Source of the DNA: Chloroflexota bacterium
GTDB lineage: Bacteria; Chloroflexota; Limnocylindria; Limnocylindrales; CSP1-4
Direction of reading: 5' to 3'
Length of the DNA: 6,817 nucleotides
Assembly: GCA_021790715.1 (NCBI GenBank)
Contig: JAJYGK010000049.1
Location: 1-6,817, forward strand
Shown here: piece by piece, positions 6,260 through 6,817 of the stretch
How the letters are laid out: every line of letters starts with the position of its first letter
Position numbering within the stretch: the first letter of the stretch is position 1
Notes under the pieces: generated by a model
The model's database searches: none
What the model was told of the DNA's origin: nothing
What the model saw: the letters and a program-made list of their open reading frames with translations, nothing else
Translations under genes and position numbers: made by a program

Positions 6260-6601
6260 CTAGCGGCGCTCGCGGAGGCTGGCGGCCTTCCCCACGCGCT
6301 TGCGGAGGAAGTACAGCTGCGCGCGGCGCGCGACGCCGTGGCGGACGACCTCGATCTTGTCGATGCGGGGCGAGTTGACCTTGAACGTGCGCTCCACGCC
6401 GACGCCGCTGCGGATGCTGCGGACGGTGATGGAGCGATCGATGCCGCCGCCGCGCAGCCGCATGACGGTCCCTTCGAAGACCTGGATGCGCTCCCGGTTC
6501 CCCTCGACGACCTTGGCCGACACGCGCACGGTGTCGCCGGATGCGAGTTCGGGCAGGTCGGTGCGGATCTGGTCCGCGGTCACGGCGTCGAGCACGTTCA
6601 C
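6260..6601 (-). CDS. rplS: 50S ribosomal protein L19
   Basis: L19 is a large-subunit protein at the interface with the 30S subunit, near the bridge region. The 113-residue product matches the family along its length: MNVLDAVTADQIRTDLPELASGDTVRV, then VKVxEGNRERIQ-like AKVVEGNRERIQVFEGTVMRLRGGGI (residues 29-54), GVGVERTFKVNSPRIDKIEVVRHG (67-89) and the basic end RRAQLYFLRKRVGKAASLRERR. Three GTG codons could start it, at 6610, 6601 and 6595. An in-frame TGA sits directly before 6610. I prefer 6601 because it gives the family-typical N-terminus MNVLDA and puts a GAGTGAG about 8 nt upstream; 6610 would add three residues (VTP) with hardly any spacer. It is the first gene of its transcript, and rnhB follows after 12 nt. 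Confidence 0.97.
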   Translation of the reverse strand: MNVLDAVTADQIRTDLPELASGDTVRVSAKVVEGNRERIQVFEGTVMRLRGGGIDRSITVRSIRSGVGVERTFKVNSPRIDKIEVVRHGVARRAQLYFLRKRVGKAASLRERR

Positions 6602-6648
6602 GGGGGTCACTCACTCAGGCTGGCGCCGGCCATGGGCAGGCGAAGGGT

Positions 6649-6683
6649 GGTCGGTCGGACGAGGGCGGAGTATATCACCGACC
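6649..6683. repeat. Inverted repeat bracketing the rplS promoter
   Basis: The arms ggtcggt (6649-6655) and accgacc (6677-6683) are perfectly complementary over seven bases with a 21-nt spacer. The spacer contains the whole -10 hexamer and the predicted transcription start. Such placement suits a repressor operator, but a 7-bp match in GC-rich DNA may be chance. Confidence 0.35.
6669..6677 (-). promoter_or_regulatory. Extended -10 promoter of the rplS operon
   Basis: The minus strand reads TGA-TATACT: a TGn extension plus a hexamer matching TATAAT at five of six positions, in DNA that is otherwise extremely GC rich. No good -35 hexamer stands 16-18 nt upstream. The predicted start near 6662 gives a leader of about 60 nt before the rplS GTG at 6601. 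The perfect 7-bp inverted repeat GGTCGGT/ACCGACC (6683-6677 and 6655-6649) brackets the -10 box and predicted start. Confidence 0.6.
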
Positions 6684-6729
6684 GCACATGCGCGGCGGTC
6701 CTGCCGGCGCGAGGCGGCGTGGCGGCGTC

Positions 6730-6764
6730 CGCCGGCGGGCGACAACGCGCCGGCGGGCGACAAC
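6730..6764. repeat. Two tandem copies of a 17-base motif, 18-base period
   Basis: The motif cgccggcgggcgacaac occurs at 6730-6746 and again, identical, at 6748-6764, separated by one g. It lies 55-95 bases upstream of the rplS -10 box in DNA without a credible gene. It might be a tandem protein-binding site or replication slippage. Confidence 0.75.
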
Positions 6765-6784
6765 ATGGATGCCGCATGGATGCC
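6764..6784. repeat. Two tandem copies of a 10-base motif, 11-base period
   Basis: catggatgcc occurs at 6764-6773 and 6775-6784, spaced by one g, and directly adjoins the 17-base tandem repeat (sharing base 6764). An 11-base period places both copies on nearly the same face of the helix. Confidence 0.7.
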
Positions 6785-6817
6785 ACACGGCTGCCTATTC
6801 CCCGGAGGCGTCCCACC

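Noticed and set aside
6607..6816. Open minus-strand frame reaching from the window edge to the rplS start, stop overlapping the GTG at 6610
   Set aside because: The translation is Arg/Pro/Ala rich with no family resemblance, and it covers a strong extended -10 promoter and tandem repeats. Another frame from the edge stops at 6795-6797 after WDASGE; that could be the tail of an upstream gene such as trmD, but seven codons cannot show it.

Overview
The window is about 70% GC and holds a conserved translation and cell-growth gene block. All nine genes lie on the minus strand, so transcription runs from high to low coordinates. The gene content is housekeeping. There is no tRNA, rRNA, CRISPR array, insertion sequence or phage gene. 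The order frr-uppS, an EF-Ts of only about 200 residues, the very high GC and the RNase HII motif ending in DGDAHCYSIACAS together suggest a high-GC Chloroflexota bacterium, perhaps Limnocylindria-like. This is inference. Actinobacteria usually have cdsA, not uppS, after frr.

In transcription order, the first part (6817 to 3842) begins with about 200 bases of non-coding DNA. It carries two short tandem repeats and a clear extended -10 promoter (TGA-TATACT). Four genes follow closely: rplS (ribosomal protein L19), rnhB (RNase HII), a YraN/UPF0102 nuclease-fold protein, and a metal-dependent amidohydrolase of the Xaa-Pro dipeptidase-like type. The first three are a familiar neighbourhood. The amidohydrolase is the accessory member, sitting where many bacteria carry genes such as dprA, topA or xerC.

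A gap of 312 bases (3530-3841) separates the amidohydrolase from the second part. It contains an imperfect hairpin, a candidate extended -10 promoter (TGC-TAGACT), and a leader of about 140 nt with three hairpins just ahead of a strong Shine-Dalgarno sequence. This looks like the control region of the second operon.

The second part (3529 to 1) is rpsB (ribosomal protein S2), tsf (EF-Ts), pyrH (UMP kinase), frr (ribosome recycling factor) and uppS (undecaprenyl diphosphate synthase, cut by the window edge). tsf/pyrH overlap as GTGA, pyrH/frr as ATGA, and the frr stop abuts the uppS start, so translation is probably coupled. The operon links ribosome assembly, elongation and recycling to pyrimidine nucleotide supply and to the lipid carrier for the cell wall.

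No new multi-gene system is visible. The most notable points are an RNase HII whose otherwise near-invariant Gly-Arg-Gly motif reads Gly-Val-Ala, the structured rpsB leader, the amidohydrolase embedded in a translation block, an 86-residue charged tail on S2, and the repeats and inverted repeat around the rplS promoter.
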